NCBI GenBank assembly: GCA_002412925.1
Contig: DHVZ01000037.1
Location: forward strand, 162,879 to 226,878
Direction of reading: 5' to 3'
Source: Anaerolineales bacterium UBA5195
GTDB lineage: Bacteria > Chloroflexota > Anaerolineae > Anaerolineales > Villigracilaceae
Length of the DNA stretch: 64,000 nucleotides
Shown: positions 51,066 through 59,824 of the stretch, in pieces
Position numbering within the stretch: position 1 is the first letter of the stretch
Layout: each line of letters opens with the position of its first letter
Notes under the pieces: generated by a model
Database searches by the model: none
Told to the model about the DNA's origin: nothing
Seen by the model: only the letters and a program-made list of their open reading frames with translations
Made by a program: the position numbers and the translations under genes

Positions 51066-51125
51066 GTAGGGGCACGGCGAGGGCCTTAAAGATTCTCGTC
51101 CTTCAAGCCCTCGCCGTGCCCCTAC
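51066..51125. repeat. GTAGGGGC-type palindrome, copy 2 (large)
   Basis: GTAGGGGCACGGCGAGGGC and its exact inverse GCCCTCGCCGTGCCCCTAC are 19-base arms separated by 22 bases. It fills the gap between the aldolase and MFS genes. Confidence 0.8.
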
Positions 51126-51129
51126 ATCA

Positions 51130-51795
51130 TTACATGGCCGCAAATTTCTTCTCGTCCGCCTTCAATTTGGCAAAGGCGATCTCGCGGATGGCAAACGGGA
51201 TCTTGTAGATCTTCTTTTCGGTCAGCAGCGCCAGCAGGTAAGTCAGGGCGCATTTTTCGAGCAATGCCATGTTGTGGATGGCCCGCTCCGGTTCCCCACC
51301 CAGCACCAGCACGCCATGGCTTTGCAGAATGAAGGCATTGTTGCCGCTTTTGACCTGTTTGCGGACGTTGTTTTTCAGGAAACCGGTTCCCGACGGCGCG
51401 TAGGGGATGACCTCCACACTGCGGCCCAGGAAGCGCACCTGCTCATCGAACAAGGCCGGGATCGGCAATTTCAAGACGGCCAGCGCACTGGCATAGGGCT
51501 GGTGGGTATGGATGATGGCATGTACGTCTGGGCGGGTTTGGTAGACGGCGGCATGCATCCCGCTCTCGATCGATGGTTTCATCGTCCCTGATAAGGGTTT
51601 CTGCTCGAAATCCAACACGCAGATATCGTCCACCGACATTTTGGCGTAATCATAGTTGGATGGGGTGATGGCGAAGGCGTTTTGCCCTTTGATTCGTGTT
51701 GAAATATTACCTTCGGTAGCCTTCAGGTAACCGTGTTCGAGCAAGCTGTGGCAGGTCTTGACCACCTGTTCTTTTTCACTGATAAAATCACTCAT
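51130..51795 (-). CDS. Class II aldolase/adducin-family protein, FucA-like
   Basis: The protein has 221 residues. The zinc ligands His96, His98 (IIHTHQPYAS) and His160 (LQSHGVLVLG) and the catalytic acid Glu77 (PSIESGMH) match L-fuculose-phosphate aldolase spacing. ATEGNISTRI is the phosphate-binding start. It cleaves a phosphorylated ketose or related compound, probably to dihydroxyacetone phosphate and an aldehyde. It leads the operon aldolase-MFS-aminotransferase-kinase and reads from a promoter shared with the divergent TetR-family gene. Confidence 0.92.
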   Translation of the reverse strand: MSDFISEKEQVVKTCHSLLEHGYLKATEGNISTRIKGQNAFAITPSNYDYAKMSVDDICVLDFEQKPLSGTMKPSIESGMHAAVYQTRPDVHAIIHTHQPYASALAVLKLPIPALFDEQVRFLGRSVEVIPYAPSGTGFLKNNVRKQVKSGNNAFILQSHGVLVLGGEPERAIHNMALLEKCALTYLLALLTEKKIYKIPFAIREIAFAKLKADEKKFAAM

Positions 51796-51820
51796 CGGCG
51801 CGCCTTTCTGATAGACTTAA

Positions 51821-51865
51821 CTTGACATTGTAAACATTATCCTCTACAATCTTTACGACGTCAAG
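51821..51865. promoter_or_regulatory. Face-to-face divergent promoters in one palindrome
   Basis: Plus strand: TTGACA (51822) and TACAAT (51845), 17 bases apart, read to the TetR gene. Minus strand: TTGACG (51864-51859) and GATAAT (51841-51836), 17 bases apart, read to the aldolase operon. The two lie across the same 45 bases. CTTGAC and GTCAAG are the outer palindrome arms, GTAAA and TTTAC the inner ones. A TetR dimer bound here would block both; this is inference. Confidence 0.75.
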
Positions 51866-51918
51866 ATTGAATTCAGCATCCAAAATCTCCAGATTTTGGA
51901 CTGGCACAGGAGCAACGT

Positions 51919-52521
51919 ATGAGCAAAACGACTTACCACCATGGCGACTTGAAAAACGCCTTGATCCGCGCCGGGGTCGAGATTCTGGCTGAGCAGGGCG
52001 TGAGCGGCCTGTCCCTGCGCCAGGTTGCGCTGCGGGCCGGGGTCAGCCATGCTGCGCCGTATGCCCATTTTGCCGACAAACAATCCCTGATCGCAGCCAT
52101 CTCCACCGATGGATTCCTGCGACTATATGATGAAATCAAAACTGCCGCCAACGCCCATCGTACCAATCCGCCCCAGCAATTGCTCGAAACCGCCAGAACT
52201 TACCTCGAATTTGCAACCAAAGACCCGGCACGCTTCAAAGTCATGTTTTCGGGCGTTCTCGAACAGGAAAAAGAGTACCCCGAGTTTGTTGAAGCCTCCA
52301 AAAAAAACTATGAGATGCTGGTTGAAATCGTTCAAACCTGCCAGGCGGAGGGGTTTTTGCCGACCGGCCCGGCGGAACTGGCCGCCATCAGCATCTGGGC
52401 AACCGTGCATGGACTGGCTGCGCTTGCGCTCGAGCGGCAAATTCCCCACACCCTGCTCGAGCAACATTCCCGGCGCGATCTACTCAACCACGCCTTGCAA
52501 ACCTACTTTGTAAAACGGTAA
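51919..52521 (+). CDS. TetR-family transcriptional regulator with WHG-type C-terminal domain
   Basis: The protein has 200 residues. The helix-turn-helix is LSLRQVALRAGVSHAAPYAHF, and AYAHFADKQSLIAAI follows as in the family. The C-terminal ligand domain ends in IWATVHGLAALALE, the WHG-type pattern. It probably represses itself and the divergent aldolase operon through the palindrome at 51821. The inducer may be the operon substrate. It is followed by the convergent histidine kinase. Confidence 0.92.
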   Translation: MSKTTYHHGDLKNALIRAGVEILAEQGVSGLSLRQVALRAGVSHAAPYAHFADKQSLIAAISTDGFLRLYDEIKTAANAHRTNPPQQLLETARTYLEFATKDPARFKVMFSGVLEQEKEYPEFVEASKKNYEMLVEIVQTCQAEGFLPTGPAELAAISIWATVHGLAALALERQIPHTLLEQHSRRDLLNHALQTYFVKR

Positions 52522-52545
52522 AGGGGCGCGAAGGATAGCAAAAAG

Positions 52546-55500
52546 CTATAACGTGAAATAAAATGTTGCGCCCGCATTCACTGCGCTCTCAGCCCAGATA
52601 CGCCCGCCATGGCGATGGATGATTCGCTGCACAGTAGCCAGGCCAACCCCCGTGCCCGGAAATTCCTGCTCGGAGTGCAGCCGTTGGAAGGCGCCAAATA
52701 ATTTCCCGGCATATTCCATATCAAACCCGGCGCCATTGTCGCGCACAAAATAGGCTTTTTGCCCATCGTGCAAAACCGTCCCAAACTCGATCTGCGCCGC
52801 AGACTGCTTCGACGTGAATTTCCAGGCATTATTCAGCAAGTTCTCCAAGACGATGCGGATCAAGTTGGGATCAGCATCCGCCGCCAGCCCGGGTTCAATC
52901 ACAATTTCCACCACGCGCTCTGGCTGGGAACTGCGCAAATCACTGGCAAGCGCCACAGCCATGGCGCTCAAATCGAGCGGCATGCGCCGTACCGGGCTGC
53001 GCGTCAGGCGGGACAGTTTCAACAAATCATCGATGAGCAGCGTCATTCGCCGAATCGAATCACTCACGCGCTGGATGTAACCCCTCCCAACCTCATCGAG
53101 CTTTTCGGCATATTCATCCAGCAGCATTTTGCTAAAACCATCAATGGCGCGCAAGGGAGCGCGCAAATCGTGGGACACGGAATAACTAAAGGCTTCCAGT
53201 TCCTTGTTGGCCGCTTCAAGCTGGGCGGTGCGCTCATTGACCCGCTGCTCCAATTTCACATTCAGTGTTCGAATTTCTTCCTCGATCCGCTTGCGCTCGG
53301 CCAGCTCTTTCTGCGCGGTACCATACAACCTGGCATTCTGGATCGCCGCGCCAAGATTTGCGGCAATCGTTGTCAGCAAGCGCACATCGGCAGTAGAGAA
53401 ACGATTCTCGTGTTCAAGACTCTGCACCGTCACCACACCGATCACCTCGTCACCAAACAGGATCGGCACTCCCAGCCAGGACTTTGGAACTTCATGTGCC
53501 ACCTGCAGCGCGCCCAACCCTGCAGAGACCCGCGGGAAATTCTGGTTAATCAACAATGGCTGGCGCGATTTTATGATGATTGACGACAATCCAGTCCCCA
53601 GCGGAAAAGCCTCCAACCCGGTATCAAGTCCTTCATCCTTGACAAGGAAAACAAGAGGCTCGATCATCTGGGATTCTGCATCGTAGGTGGCAAAATAAAC
53701 CACCTCCACCGCAAAGATATCGCGCAAGGTCTGGCTGACCACTTCGCAGGTGGCCTTCAAGTCCAGTTGGGAGATAACCACCTGGCTGATCCGGTTGACA
53801 GCCAGAAGCTCAGCCACACGCTGCTGGGCTTCCTTTAATAACCGAACACGTCCGATCGCCAGCCCGGCCTGGCTGGCAACGGTGGTTAGCAGTTCAAAAT
53901 CATCCTGTCCAAAGGCATTCACCTGAGCGTTCTCGACTACCAACACACCAGCCGTCTTACCCTCAACAAAGATGGGAACATCCACCTCCGAACCAATTTT
54001 CAAGCCCGGAACATAAGCTGGCTCACCCGTGACATCGGGTGTGTAACAGAGCTTTCCATCAAGAAACGCCCTTTCGCTTAATCCACTTCCGGGGGGCAGC
54101 CGCAGGGTGGGAGGCAGGTATTGGATCAAACCAGCGCCAGCGCGCACCACCCGATCACCGGTATCCTCGTCGACCAGGTAAAAGGCCAGGTATGAATATC
54201 CCAGGGCTTCATCCTGAAGCCCGTCCACAACTGCCCGGCAGACCTCCTGCTCGTCCAGCGCAGCTGTCAAACGGGCACTGAGCCGCACAAGCGCCTCCTG
54301 CCGCCGGGCATGCCTGTGCTCGCCATTGTACAGGCGCGCATTTTCAATCGCAATCGCAATCTGGGTGGCTACCGTTTCCAACGCCGATTGGTCGTCGAGC
54401 GTGAATGCACCCATCCGGCTGCTGCCAATGTCCAATACGCCGATGGTTTTCTCACCGGCGCGCAACGGGATAACAAGTTCCGCGCATGTATCGAAGTCAA
54501 AAGGCTCCATCGCCAGATAATTTTGGGCGACGGTCACATCGTTCATCAAAATGGGTTCACCAGTCTTGCAAGCTGTCACAATACTGCTGACCGGCGCATC
54601 CATCGGGATGCGCAAATCCATTTCGCGCGCTTTTTCTGCGCCTCGCCCTGCGCTGGCCTGCAAAACCACCCACTCGCGCCCAGAATCCAATAACCAGACC
54701 CCGACAAAATAATAACCAAATTGGATCTGGATTGAAGAGACCACCTGCGGTAATAATTCACCCGGCTCAAGCAGAGAGGCAGCCTGCTGCCCGACAAGAC
54801 TGCTGGCCTGCAAATAGGCGGCGCGTTTTGCCAGGGTCACGTTGGCCTGATGAGTTTCTTCAAATAAACGCGCGTTTTCCAGTGCAACAGCCGCCTGGCT
54901 GGCAATGGCTTCCAAAAAAGACTGATTCGAGCGGTTGTAAGCCCCCGGGTTGGTAAAATGCTGGACGGTAATCACGCCCAAAACCCGCTCATTGATCAAC
55001 ATGGGAACACCCAGCCACGAGACCGGCATCAATCCATCAACAATCCCGCCCAAATTTTGAACGGCAGCAGCCATCTCTTCTGATCCGCTGATCAGGAGGG
55101 CTTGACGGGTCTTGATGACATAACCCGTCAGACCTGCGTTCGCTGGCTGACGCGAACCTGCCGTCACACCATCCACCCTGTGACTGAATGCGAATTCCAC
55201 CTCCTGGCGCTGCTCGTCATACAGGGCAATATACATATTCTCGATAGTCATAATCTGCTGGGTTTGTTCAAAAACCAGTTGTAACAATTCGCTCACCCCT
55301 AGTGTCGACGAAAGCGCTTTGCCGATGTCGGTCAGCGCGGCCAATTCAATCGTGCGCTCCCAGACAAGTCCCTCCAGGTTTTCCTGAACCCGGTGTAGTT
55401 CTTCTTCCGTGCGCTGATATTCGGTTAATTTCTGCTCAATTTCCGGCGAGATTTCCACCAAGCCGGATGTTTTTCCCGGGGCATTGCGCACAATTTTGAC

Positions 55501-55680
55501 AAGCAAAGCATAAACCACCCCAAGAACAACCAGGGCCGCCAGGGTAAGAAACCATCCGCTGGCCGCGCGAAAATGCGCCAGGATCCCTGCCATGCCGAGG
55601 CTCGGTATTATGAAAAGAACATAGCCAAACCCCAAGCGGAGTAACGAATTCTTATTCCACAATTCCTGGAAGCGGCGCAT
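52546..55680 (-). CDS. Membrane sensor histidine kinase with several GAF domains
   Basis: The protein has 1044 residues. Two membrane helices (about 15-55) and a coiled coil come first. Four GAF domains in tandem follow (about 120-800), each closing in a pattern like VITVQHFTNPGAYNRSNQSFLEAIASQAAVALENARL. HisKA holds the phospho-His in SVSHDLRAPLRAIDG. The ATPase domain has NLLNNAWKFT (N box), DNGAGFD (G1) and GTGVGLATV (G2). The start at 55680 has AGGAATTTT before it; a TTG frame upstream adds 11 residues. No response regulator is adjacent. The receiver-only protein at 3916 is one possible partner, but no evidence ties them. Confidence 0.93.
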   Translation of the reverse strand: MRRFQELWNKNSLLRLGFGYVLFIIPSLGMAGILAHFRAASGWFLTLAALVVLGVVYALLVKIVRNAPGKTSGLVEISPEIEQKLTEYQRTEEELHRVQENLEGLVWERTIELAALTDIGKALSSTLGVSELLQLVFEQTQQIMTIENMYIALYDEQRQEVEFAFSHRVDGVTAGSRQPANAGLTGYVIKTRQALLISGSEEMAAAVQNLGGIVDGLMPVSWLGVPMLINERVLGVITVQHFTNPGAYNRSNQSFLEAIASQAAVALENARLFEETHQANVTLAKRAAYLQASSLVGQQAASLLEPGELLPQVVSSIQIQFGYYFVGVWLLDSGREWVVLQASAGRGAEKAREMDLRIPMDAPVSSIVTACKTGEPILMNDVTVAQNYLAMEPFDFDTCAELVIPLRAGEKTIGVLDIGSSRMGAFTLDDQSALETVATQIAIAIENARLYNGEHRHARRQEALVRLSARLTAALDEQEVCRAVVDGLQDEALGYSYLAFYLVDEDTGDRVVRAGAGLIQYLPPTLRLPPGSGLSERAFLDGKLCYTPDVTGEPAYVPGLKIGSEVDVPIFVEGKTAGVLVVENAQVNAFGQDDFELLTTVASQAGLAIGRVRLLKEAQQRVAELLAVNRISQVVISQLDLKATCEVVSQTLRDIFAVEVVYFATYDAESQMIEPLVFLVKDEGLDTGLEAFPLGTGLSSIIIKSRQPLLINQNFPRVSAGLGALQVAHEVPKSWLGVPILFGDEVIGVVTVQSLEHENRFSTADVRLLTTIAANLGAAIQNARLYGTAQKELAERKRIEEEIRTLNVKLEQRVNERTAQLEAANKELEAFSYSVSHDLRAPLRAIDGFSKMLLDEYAEKLDEVGRGYIQRVSDSIRRMTLLIDDLLKLSRLTRSPVRRMPLDLSAMAVALASDLRSSQPERVVEIVIEPGLAADADPNLIRIVLENLLNNAWKFTSKQSAAQIEFGTVLHDGQKAYFVRDNGAGFDMEYAGKLFGAFQRLHSEQEFPGTGVGLATVQRIIHRHGGRIWAESAVNAGATFYFTL

Positions 55681-55769
55681 AAAATTCCTGATCCGAACTG
55701 CAAGTGTTCGCAATCCATCAAACGGTGTCTTCTCTGTCTATTTTAGTCGATATATAAAGCCCATGGTCA

Positions 55770-56228
55770 TCAATTGTCTTCTCCCCCAGCCTGTGCTTCG
55801 CCCAGGCGCTCTAGCAGCGCGCGCACAGCCAGCGTATACGACCGCCAGCCCAGGCCGCAAATTTTCCCCACGCAGACCGCTGAAACCAGCGACTTGTGCC
55901 TGAATTCCTCACGCGCATATACATTAGAAAGATGAACTTCGATCACCGGGATGCCAATCGCCGCAATCGCATCGCGCAGCGCCACCGAAGTGTGGGTATA
56001 GCCGCCAGGGTTAAAAACCACGCCCGCCGCCCAGATCCGCGCCTCATGCAAGGCATCGATCAGCGCCCCCTCATGGTTCGATTGGTAACAGCTTACCTCC
56101 GCGCCGAGTTCCGCGCCCAGTGCCACGCAGCGCGCGTTGATCTCGTCCAGCGTCAGCCTGCCATAGACACCCGGTTCGCGCGTTCCGAGCAGGTTCAAAT
56201 TGGGGCCATGCAAGACCAAAATTTTCAT
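55770..56228 (-). CDS. aroQ: Type II 3-dehydroquinate dehydratase
   Basis: The protein has 152 residues. ILVLHGPNLNLLGTREP is the family start with the catalytic Tyr region following in VYG, NHEGALIDAL and NPGGYTHTSVALRDAI continue the active site, and EVHLSNVYAREEFRHKS holds the conserved His. It performs step three of the shikimate pathway. It is last in the aro operon and overlaps aroKB by four bases. Confidence 0.97.
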   Translation of the reverse strand: MKILVLHGPNLNLLGTREPGVYGRLTLDEINARCVALGAELGAEVSCYQSNHEGALIDALHEARIWAAGVVFNPGGYTHTSVALRDAIAAIGIPVIEVHLSNVYAREEFRHKSLVSAVCVGKICGLGWRSYTLAVRALLERLGEAQAGGEDN

Positions 56229-57796
56229 CCGAGTACCTCTTCCAGGTCACTGACCGCCACGCCCACCTTCACTTCACCGATTTTGACCGGCAGGGCAAAC
56301 TTGACCACCTGGCGCTCCTTTTTCTTATCCATTTTCATAGCTTGGATCATGGCGGGTACCGCCAAATCAGACGGAATTTCCGTCGGTAGGCCGAGATCCG
56401 CCAAAACAGCTTTTATCTGACAAGACAACCCGTTTCTTTCTTCCGTTAAACCGAGTTTTTCCGCCAACCGGGCCTCCGCTACCATGCCGATCGCAACCGC
56501 CTCGCCATGCCGTAGCCGGTACTGGCTGACAATTTCCACCGCGTGCCCGACCGTATGTCCCAGGTTCAACGCTGCGCGCCTGCCCTGTTCAAACGGGTCC
56601 TGCTCGATGATCTGCACCTTAACTCCCATCGCCCGGCGTACGATCTCGAACAGGTCGGAGCTGACCGCGTCCCAGCCCTGAACGCATAGTTCGAACAACT
56701 CCGGGTCAGAGATGATGCCGTGCTTGACCACCTCCGCCAGCCCGGAACGCAATTCCCGCTCCGGCAGTGTAGACAAAACCTGCGGGTCGGCCAGCACCAG
56801 GCGCGGCGGGTAAAACGACCCGACCAAGTTCTTGCCTTCAGGCAGGTCAAAACCCGTCTTGCCGCCCATGCTCGCATCGACCATCGCCAAAAGCGTCGTC
56901 GGCACGGCCGCCCAGGCGCAGCCACGCATAAAGGTGGATGCGGCAAAACCAGTCAGGTCACCCACTACACCCCCGCCCAGCGCCACGACCGTGCTATGAC
57001 GATCAAGACCCGCGCCCAGGAAACCACGCCACAGGCTGGCAACCGTCTCGAGGGTTTTATGCTCCTCCCCAGCCGGGATGACCAAAGTTCGAGCGGGTAA
57101 TCCGGCTTCGTGGAGCGCTTTCAGCGCCCGATCGGCATAAAGCGGCGCAACATTCTCGTCACAGACTATCACAGCCGAACCTTGCAGCCCACGCTCCTTG
57201 AGCACTTCGCCCAGCCGATCCAACCCGCCCGGCTCAACAACCACATCATACCCCGCTCCCATCCCGCGCACATGGTAGCGCCCCAACCTCTGCCGAATTT
57301 CCCAGGCCATTTGTTCCGGTGTCTTTAAATCCTCAGGGTTATCACTACATATATTGGTTACACGACATGTAAAGGAATCGTAATGTTCTTTTCGGCGTTC
57401 CATGAGGTTTTTTAACTTCGTCTGCGGGTCGCCCGCCAGCAGCGGACGCTGACTCTCATCCGGCGAGAGGCGTGAAAGCAGCGTGGCAAGATCGACCTCC
57501 AGAAAAATCACCTGCCCGGCAGATTCAACCCTGGCGCGATTCTCATCACGCAGCAAAGCCCCACCGCCCAAAGCAAAAACCCCGTCTGCAGCGCAAACCC
57601 GCGCGATCGCAGCTGATTCCAGATCCCGAAAAACGGATTCGCCCTGCCCGGCCATAATCTCCGAAATGGGCATCCCGGCCACTGATTCAATCTGCGCATC
57701 GATATCGACGAACGGCAGGTTCAGGTTCTGCGCCAGGAGCTTGCCGGTGGTCGACTTGCCCGAACCAGGCGGACCATACAAAAAGATTTTACGCAT
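56225..57796 (-). CDS. aroKB: Bifunctional shikimate kinase / 3-dehydroquinate synthase
   Basis: The protein has 523 residues. Residues 1-170 are shikimate kinase (Walker A YGPPGSGKSTTG, FVDIDAQIE, LGGGALL). Residues 180-523 are dehydroquinate synthase (NAD site GGGVVGDLTGFAAST, GGKTGFDLPEGKN, zinc ligands in NLGHTVGHAVE). Two non-consecutive steps are joined in one polypeptide, as in some other Chloroflexota. The start at 57796 places the P-loop at the usual position and lies one base after the aroC stop; the longer frame overlaps aroC. Confidence 0.96.
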   Translation of the reverse strand: MRKIFLYGPPGSGKSTTGKLLAQNLNLPFVDIDAQIESVAGMPISEIMAGQGESVFRDLESAAIARVCAADGVFALGGGALLRDENRARVESAGQVIFLEVDLATLLSRLSPDESQRPLLAGDPQTKLKNLMERRKEHYDSFTCRVTNICSDNPEDLKTPEQMAWEIRQRLGRYHVRGMGAGYDVVVEPGGLDRLGEVLKERGLQGSAVIVCDENVAPLYADRALKALHEAGLPARTLVIPAGEEHKTLETVASLWRGFLGAGLDRHSTVVALGGGVVGDLTGFAASTFMRGCAWAAVPTTLLAMVDASMGGKTGFDLPEGKNLVGSFYPPRLVLADPQVLSTLPERELRSGLAEVVKHGIISDPELFELCVQGWDAVSSDLFEIVRRAMGVKVQIIEQDPFEQGRRAALNLGHTVGHAVEIVSQYRLRHGEAVAIGMVAEARLAEKLGLTEERNGLSCQIKAVLADLGLPTEIPSDLAVPAMIQAMKMDKKKERQVVKFALPVKIGEVKVGVAVSDLEEVLG

Positions 57797-57797
57797 A

Positions 57798-58970
57798 TTA
57801 ATCCCAAAAGATATGTTCAGAGTTGTCCACCGGCAGGTCAGAAAGACGCGCCTGGCGCAGGGTTTCGAAACGCGGCTGCATTTCAGCCAGCGAGTCGCCG
57901 CCCAGTTTTTCAATCAAGGCCTCAGCCAGGACGAACGCGACCATCGCTTCAAGGATCGGCACAGCGCGGGGAACAGGGCAAAAATCAGAGCGTTCGTACT
58001 TCGTCGGCGCCTCCTGCCCGGTCGCCAGATCGACCGTCGTCTGCGGGGTCAAGGTCGTCGCAATCGGTTTCATCGCGGCGCGGATGACCAGCGGCTGACC
58101 GTTAGAAATGCCGCCTTCGATGCCGCCAGCGTGGTTTGAAAGGCGCGCGAGCTGCGAAGTACCAGGCGCGAGAGTTATACCGTCATGGGCTTGCGTGCCT
58201 GGTAAACGCGCGCTTTCGAAAGCATCGCCAATTTCGACGCCTTTCATCGCCTGCACGGATAAAATCGCCGCGCCAAGCCGGGCTTCCAACCGCCGATCCC
58301 ATTGAGCATACGAACCCAGGCCGACAGGCAGCCCGAGCGCGGCGATTTCCAAGATTCCGCCCAGCGTATCTTTACCCTGGATGATTGCCTCGATCCGGGT
58401 GCGCATTTTCCCTGCGGCGGCAACCTCCGGGCAGCGCACATCACTCTGTTCGGCCCGGTTAAAACGCTCCGGGTAGGGCATGTCGCCCAAATCAGCGGTC
58501 ACCTCGCCTATCGCGCGCACATACCCGCCGACGGTAATCCCGAACTCGGACAGGAACTGCTTACAGACCGCACCCACTGCCACACGCATGGTTGTCTCGC
58601 GTGCAGAGGAACGCTCCAGTGTCGGACGCAAATCGCGGTAACCATATTTGACCGCGCCGGTCAGGTCGGCGTGGCCCGGGCGCGGCGTGGTCAGCGGCGG
58701 GATTGGCTTACCCTTCCATTTGGCATGATCATCATTTTGCACGAGCAGGGAAAGTGGCGCGCCAGTAGTCTGCCCGCCCATCACGCCGCCGAGAATCTGG
58801 ACAGTATCTTTCTCGATCTTCATGCGCCCACCTGAGCCATAACCATGCTGGCGGCGCGCCAGTTCACGGTCGATCACTTCAGCGGACAGCGGCAATCCGG
58901 CGGGCAGCCCGTCAAGGATAGCGGTCAATGCAGGACCATGAGATTCTCCAGCAGTCAGAAAACGCAACAT
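57798..58970 (-). CDS. aroC: Chorismate synthase
   Basis: The protein has 390 residues. The start RFLTAGESHGPALTAILDGLPAG with the catalytic His, RPGHADLTGAVKYG and ERSSARETTMRVAVGA are all present. It needs reduced FMN and makes chorismate from EPSP. It starts two bases after aroE and ends one base before aroKB. Confidence 0.97.
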   Translation of the reverse strand: MLRFLTAGESHGPALTAILDGLPAGLPLSAEVIDRELARRQHGYGSGGRMKIEKDTVQILGGVMGGQTTGAPLSLLVQNDDHAKWKGKPIPPLTTPRPGHADLTGAVKYGYRDLRPTLERSSARETTMRVAVGAVCKQFLSEFGITVGGYVRAIGEVTADLGDMPYPERFNRAEQSDVRCPEVAAAGKMRTRIEAIIQGKDTLGGILEIAALGLPVGLGSYAQWDRRLEARLGAAILSVQAMKGVEIGDAFESARLPGTQAHDGITLAPGTSQLARLSNHAGGIEGGISNGQPLVIRAAMKPIATTLTPQTTVDLATGQEAPTKYERSDFCPVPRAVPILEAMVAFVLAEALIEKLGGDSLAEMQPRFETLRQARLSDLPVDNSEHIFWD

Positions 58971-58972
58971 GC

Positions 58973-59824
58973 TTATTCTCCTACAGCCGCAAACAAAACC
59001 TCGCGCGGCGGGTTGTGACCAGTCCAGATTTCAAAAGCCAGGGCGGCCTGTTCAACCAGCATCCCCAGGCCGGTGGAGGCAGATCGACCCGCGGCGCGTG
59101 CGCGCTTGACCAGCAGGGTTTCTCGCGGATTGTAAACGCAGTCGTAAACGCTGGCTTCTGGCGGGAAGCCCAAACCTTCAGGCCAGGGACAGGCGCCGAT
59201 TTCGGGAGACATGCCCAAGGGAGTGGCGTTCACCACCAGACTGGTTCCACTCAAAAACGGGGCCAATTCCTCGGCAGTCATGAAGACAGAGCGTCTCAAT
59301 CCATCCTGATCAAAAGAATGGATCAACCCTTCAGCCTGCTCCACGTCGGCAGGACGCACCCCCAAGGTGACCTGCCAGCCATCCGAAAGCAGCGCCGAAA
59401 CAACCGCCCGTGCCGCGCCGCCTGCGCCGAGTACCAATGCAGAATGCGGAATGATGAATGATGAAAAGCAGCGCTGTATATCGGCCAGGAAACCCGGGGC
59501 ATCGGTGTTATGGCCAATGAGTTGCCCTTCTTTGACAAAAATCGTATTGACCGCGCCAATCGAGCGAGCAGAGGGGGTTAAATCGTCGAGATGGGAGATG
59601 ACGGCTTGTTTATGCGGGATGGTCACGTTCAGGCCGTTGAGTTCGCCGCTACGGACGCGGTTGAGCAAATCTTGCAGGCTTGGCAAGTCATTGGGGGGAA
59701 TGGGAAAGAGTGAATAGCCGCCTTCCAGCCCGCAGGATTCTAGCGCAGCGGCATGGATTTTAGGCGAGAGGGAATGCCCAAGTGGATAGCCGGTCAAACC
59801 GAAATGATAGGTCGAAGGCTTCAT
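58973..59824 (-). CDS. aroE: Shikimate dehydrogenase
   Basis: The protein has 283 residues. GLTGYPLGHSLSPKIHAAAL is the substrate site, NVTIPHKQAVISH holds the catalytic Lys, VLGAGGAARAVVSAL binds NADP, and VVNATPLGM follows. It makes shikimate from 3-dehydroshikimate. The start overlaps the aroA stop by four bases. Confidence 0.96.
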   Translation of the reverse strand: MKPSTYHFGLTGYPLGHSLSPKIHAAALESCGLEGGYSLFPIPPNDLPSLQDLLNRVRSGELNGLNVTIPHKQAVISHLDDLTPSARSIGAVNTIFVKEGQLIGHNTDAPGFLADIQRCFSSFIIPHSALVLGAGGAARAVVSALLSDGWQVTLGVRPADVEQAEGLIHSFDQDGLRRSVFMTAEELAPFLSGTSLVVNATPLGMSPEIGACPWPEGLGFPPEASVYDCVYNPRETLLVKRARAAGRSASTGLGMLVEQAALAFEIWTGHNPPREVLFAAVGE

